DNA of 6,827 bases from Pseudomonadota bacterium. Its GTDB lineage: Bacteria; Pseudomonadota; Alphaproteobacteria; Rhizobiales; Rhizobiaceae. The position numbers and the translations under genes are program-made. Location: contig JAEXMK010000155.1 in the NCBI GenBank assembly GCA_023444445.1, forward strand, positions 1-6,827, given 5' to 3'. Under the pieces are notes generated by a model. That model was not told the origin of the DNA. It made no database searches and saw nothing but the letters and a program-made list of their open reading frames with translations. Shown here piece after piece: positions 4,575-6,827 of the stretch. How positions within the stretch are numbered: position 1 is the first letter of the stretch; every line of letters begins with the position of its first letter.

Positions 4575-5798
4575 TCAGGCGGCTCTCTTCTGCTTGGTGA
4601 GGATGAGTGAAAGGACGAGCAGCAGGCAAACTCCAGCGACTGGCCAGATGACGAGGTTCATCACGGACCAGCCCCAGGCCGTAAACACCTTGCCGGAAGA
4701 AAAGGATGACAGCGCCACCGTGCCGAACAGCACGATATCGTGGAATCCCTGCACCTTGTCCGCCTCATGCGGGCGGTAGCTTGACGTGATGATGGCGGTT
4801 GCGCCGATGAAACCGAAATTCCAGCCGAGACCGAGAAGGATGAGCGCCGCCCAGAAATTCCAGAGTTCTATGCCCATATGGGCGACGATGGCGCAGGCCA
4901 TCAGCACGATGAGGCCGGCCGCAACGATTCTTTCCGCACCGAATCGGGAAATCAGCATGCCGGTGAAGAAGCTCGGCGCGAACATGGCCAGAACGTGCCA
5001 CTGGATGCCGAGCGTGGCGAGTTCGGTCGGGAAACCGCAGCCGACCACCATCGCAAGCGGTGCGCCGGTCATCATGAAGGTCATCAACGCATAAGAGCCG
5101 ATACCGCAGATCATGCCGGTGACGAAACGCTGGGTACGGACGATCTCCGAAAGTGGTCTCACCGTCTCTGTATGGGTGGTCGCGGCCTTCGGATCAGGCA
5201 ATTTCAGAAATGCCAGAATAGCGATCGCGACGAGGCCAAGCGGCACCAGCGCGATGAAAGCCCCGGCGAAGGTAACCGGTGCGAGCAGGTCCTTGCCGAG
5301 AATAGCCAGTTGCGGCCCAACAATGGCCGAGATGATGCCGCCTGCCAGAATCCAGGAAATCGCCTTCGGCTTATAGAAGGAAGGCGATGCATCAGCCGCC
5401 GCAAAGCGGATTTTCTGCGTGAAGCCGCCGGAAATGCCGATCAGCAGCAGGCCGGCGGCAAAAAGCCAGAAATCCGAACGGAAGAGCGCGACCGCGGCAA
5501 TGCCGCCGCCGATGGAACACATTAGCGCGCCGACCATGAAGCCGGCTTTGCGGCCGAGGAAGCGGGATGCGGCCGCAACGCAGATCGCGCCCAGCGCCAC
5601 GCCGATGTTGAAGCCGGTAAGCGGAGCGGTTGCGAGCGACTTGTCGGCGCCGAGCAGCTGATAACCTGCGAGCGCGCCGACAGAAAAGCTTAAAGGCGCG
5701 GCCGATCCCATGATCGCCTGCGCCATGGTCAGGAGGAAGACGTTGCGCTTCGCCGCATCCAGTTGAACTTCAAGTCCGGGGGCGGAAACGGCGCTCAT
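4575..5798 (-). CDS. MFS transporter, possibly flavin-related (RfnT-like by context)
   Basis: This 407-residue inner-membrane protein is a major facilitator superfamily transporter with about 12 hydrophobic segments. The first half spans roughly 18-200, a hydrophilic central loop lies at 201-223, and the second half runs to about 400. Motif A-like loops are seen in both halves (SRFLGRKAGFMVGA, 78-91, and SRFGAERIVAAG, 284-295), and a Gly/Pro-rich segment GGIISAIVGPQL (153-164) resembles motif C in TM5. The start ATG (5796-5798) has GAGGAAG just upstream. It follows nusB by 24 bp in a run containing ribH, so it is probably co-transcribed with riboflavin genes. RfnT, a riboflavin transporter described from Ochrobactrum, is an MFS protein found through such associations; I cannot confirm homology from memory, so no symbol is given. 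The substrate is otherwise unknown, and export of another small molecule is possible. Confidence 0.85.
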   Translation of the reverse strand: MSAVSAPGLEVQLDAAKRNVFLLTMAQAIMGSAAPLSFSVGALAGYQLLGADKSLATAPLTGFNIGVALGAICVAAASRFLGRKAGFMVGALMCSIGGGIAAVALFRSDFWLFAAGLLLIGISGGFTQKIRFAAADASPSFYKPKAISWILAGGIISAIVGPQLAILGKDLLAPVTFAGAFIALVPLGLVAIAILAFLKLPDPKAATTHTETVRPLSEIVRTQRFVTGMICGIGSYALMTFMMTGAPLAMVVGCGFPTELATLGIQWHVLAMFAPSFFTGMLISRFGAERIVAAGLIVLMACAIVAHMGIELWNFWAALILLGLGWNFGFIGATAIITSSYRPHEADKVQGFHDIVLFGTVALSSFSSGKVFTAWGWSVMNLVIWPVAGVCLLLVLSLILTKQKRAA

Positions 5799-5822
5799 GT
5801 CTTCCTCATCTAAAGTATTTTT

Positions 5823-6320
5823 TTAGCGTTTTGCCTCGCCGCGCACCTGTTTGGCAATGCGGTCAAGCACCGCATTCACCAGCTTCGGCTCATCATGTTC
5901 GAAGAAAGCGCGGGCGATTTCGACATATTCCGTGACGATGACGGCAACTGGCACGTCCTTACGCTCCAGAATCTCGAAGGTACCGGCACGCAGGATGGCG
6001 CGCACGGTGGCATCGAGACGCGACAGCGGCCAGTCTTCCAGAAGCGCTGAGCGCACCAGCGGGTCGATCTTCGTCTGGTCGCGCACCACGCCAGAGACGA
6101 TCGAACGGAACCACGACGGATCGGCTTTCAGATAGGTATCGCCGTCGACTTCCTGGCCGAGACGATGAGCCTCATATTCGGCGACGACCTCCATCACGCC
6201 GGTACCGCCGACATCCATCTGGTACAGGGCCTGCACGGCCGCAAGGCGGGCCGCGCCGCGCTGGTTGGCGGGCTTTACCGAAGGCTGGCGCGGTTCGCCA
6301 CCGTTTTCAACATCCGACAT
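5823..6320 (-). CDS. nusB: Transcription antitermination factor NusB
   Basis: NusB binds boxA RNA together with NusE (S10) and stops premature termination of rRNA operons. The 165-residue protein shows the all-helical NusB pattern: the Arg-rich N-terminal helix [19 protein letters not shown] (19-37), the central [20 protein letters not shown] (96-115) and the C-terminal [17 protein letters not shown] (124-140), with [11 protein letters not shown] (146-156) at the end. A non-conserved Pro/Gly-rich extension of about 18 residues precedes the domain. ATG at 6318-6320 is preferred, with GGTGG 8 bases upstream; an in-frame GTG at 6330-6332 has no ribosome site and would overlap ribH. It follows the ribH stop by 4 bp, a ribH-nusB order found in many bacteria, which implies co-transcription and probably coupled translation. 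Confidence 0.96.
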   Translation of the reverse strand: MSDVENGGEPRQPSVKPANQRGAARLAAVQALYQMDVGGTGVMEVVAEYEAHRLGQEVDGDTYLKADPSWFRSIVSGVVRDQTKIDPLVRSALLEDWPLSRLDATVRAILRAGTFEILERKDVPVAVIVTEYVEIARAFFEHDEPKLVNAVLDRIAKQVRGEAKR

Positions 6321-6324
6321 GCGT

Positions 6325-6771
6325 TCAGCCACCCAGTTTCTTTTTCAGCTCGATCATGGTGAGCGCCGCGCGGGCGGCGAAACCGCCCTTGTCCTTGTCG
6401 GAGCGGCGCACGCGCGCCCAGGCCTGCTCGTCGTTCTCGACGGTGAGGATGCCGTTGCCGATCGGCAGCGATTCGCTAACGGCAAGATCCATCAGGGCGC
6501 GTGAGGATTCGTTGGCGACGATATCGAAGTGATATGTCTCACCACGAATGACCATGCCGAGTGCGACAAAACCGTCATATTCGGTGCCGTCATTGTCGGC
6601 GCCATCAAGCGCCATGGCGATGGCGGCGGGGATTTCCAGCGCGCCCGGAACGGTGATGACGTCATAGGTGGCGCCGGCTTCATCAAGCGCGAACTTCGCG
6701 CCTTCGAGAAGGGCATCCGCCATATCGTCGTAAAAACGTGCTTCCACGATAAGAAGATGGGGTTTGGACAT
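6325..6771 (-). CDS. ribH: 6,7-dimethyl-8-ribityllumazine synthase (RibH1 type)
   Basis: Lumazine synthase condenses 5-amino-6-ribitylamino-uracil with 3,4-dihydroxy-2-butanone 4-phosphate, the penultimate step of riboflavin synthesis, in the cytosol. The 148-residue protein has the family length and its active-site segments: ARFYDDM (11-17) for the aromatic substrate contact, VPGALEIP (41-48), and [19 protein letters not shown] (72-90) with the catalytic His81. [13 protein letters not shown] (106-118) follows. The sequence recalls RibH1 of Brucella, the pentameric form encoded in the riboflavin operon; many Rhizobiales have a second, divergent RibH2 elsewhere. The start ATG (6769-6771) has AGGA 7 bases upstream. 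The reading frame stays open further upstream to the window edge, but without a better site. Riboflavin synthase would be expected just outside the right edge. Confidence 0.96.
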   Translation of the reverse strand: MSKPHLLIVEARFYDDMADALLEGAKFALDEAGATYDVITVPGALEIPAAIAMALDGADNDGTEYDGFVALGMVIRGETYHFDIVANESSRALMDLAVSESLPIGNGILTVENDEQAWARVRRSDKDKGGFAARAALTMIELKKKLGG

Positions 6772-6783
6772 GATATTTTCCTG

Positions 6784-6814
6784 AAAAGCTTGATGCCGGA
6801 TCATACCGGCTTTT
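6784..6814 (-). repeat. Inverted repeat just upstream of ribH
   Basis: GCCGG (6795-6799) and CCGGC (6806-6810) form a 5-bp stem with a six-base loop. Flanking AAAAGC (6784-6789) and GCTTTT (6809-6814) can form a competing pairing. On the minus strand it lies 13 to 43 bases before the ribH ATG and just upstream of its ribosome site. A TGA at 6822-6824 could be the stop of the preceding gene in one frame, which would place the hairpin in the intercistronic gap. It may affect message processing or ribH translation, or may be chance. Confidence 0.25.
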
Positions 6815-6827
6815 GCGGCGGTCAAAC

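Noticed and set aside
4878..5525. A 215-codon plus-strand frame opposite the MFS gene.
   Set aside because: Its translation is hydrophilic, Arg/Gly/Asp-rich shadow sequence of a membrane protein gene; no start signal.

Overview
The window looks like ordinary core chromosome of an alphaproteobacterium of the Rhizobiaceae, most likely Agrobacterium or a close Rhizobium relative. The basis is high G+C coding sequence, the type of each protein, and gene orders typical of Rhizobiales: (BamE/OmlA divergent from a CBP3-type chaperone) - DUF177 - plsX, and ribH - nusB. There are no mobile elements, CRISPR arrays, tRNAs or rRNAs. The species assignment is inference from recalled families, not a database search.

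Layout, left to right. (1) 1-1340, minus strand: a three-gene run read right to left. It holds a ubiquinol-cytochrome c chaperone family protein, a DUF177/YceD-family protein translationally coupled to it, and the 5' end of plsX (phosphate acyltransferase, membrane lipid synthesis), which runs off the left edge. (2) 1341-1611: a 271-bp divergent control region with a TTGACA -35 element and a perfect 8-bp inverted repeat placed like an operator. (3) 1612-2142, plus strand: omlA/bamE, an outer-membrane assembly lipoprotein, followed by a strong hairpin terminator at 2165-2195 that also separates it from the convergent hppA. (4) 2217-4355, minus strand: hppA, a K+-independent proton-pumping membrane pyrophosphatase. 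(5) 4356-4574: a compact, structured hppA leader. It holds a possible 35-codon leader ORF with a strong ribosome binding site whose stop overlaps the hppA start (ATGA), two hairpins, and a 13-bp near-identical repeat pair exactly 40 bp apart. (6) 4575-6771, minus strand: ribH (lumazine synthase), nusB (antitermination factor) and an MFS transporter. They are closely spaced and probably form the distal part of a riboflavin operon.

How the genes fit together: the right-hand operon links riboflavin synthesis with NusB, and the MFS protein at its end is a candidate flavin-related transporter. HppA hydrolyses the pyrophosphate made by biosynthesis and stores the energy as a proton gradient. The left half serves the envelope and respiration: BamE for outer-membrane protein assembly, PlsX for phospholipid synthesis and the chaperone for the cytochrome bc1 complex.

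I saw no clearly new multi-gene system. The observations most worth checking are regulatory: the possible hppA leader peptide with its coupled hairpin, the omlA operator-like palindrome, the hppA upstream repeat pair, and the identity of the MFS transporter.
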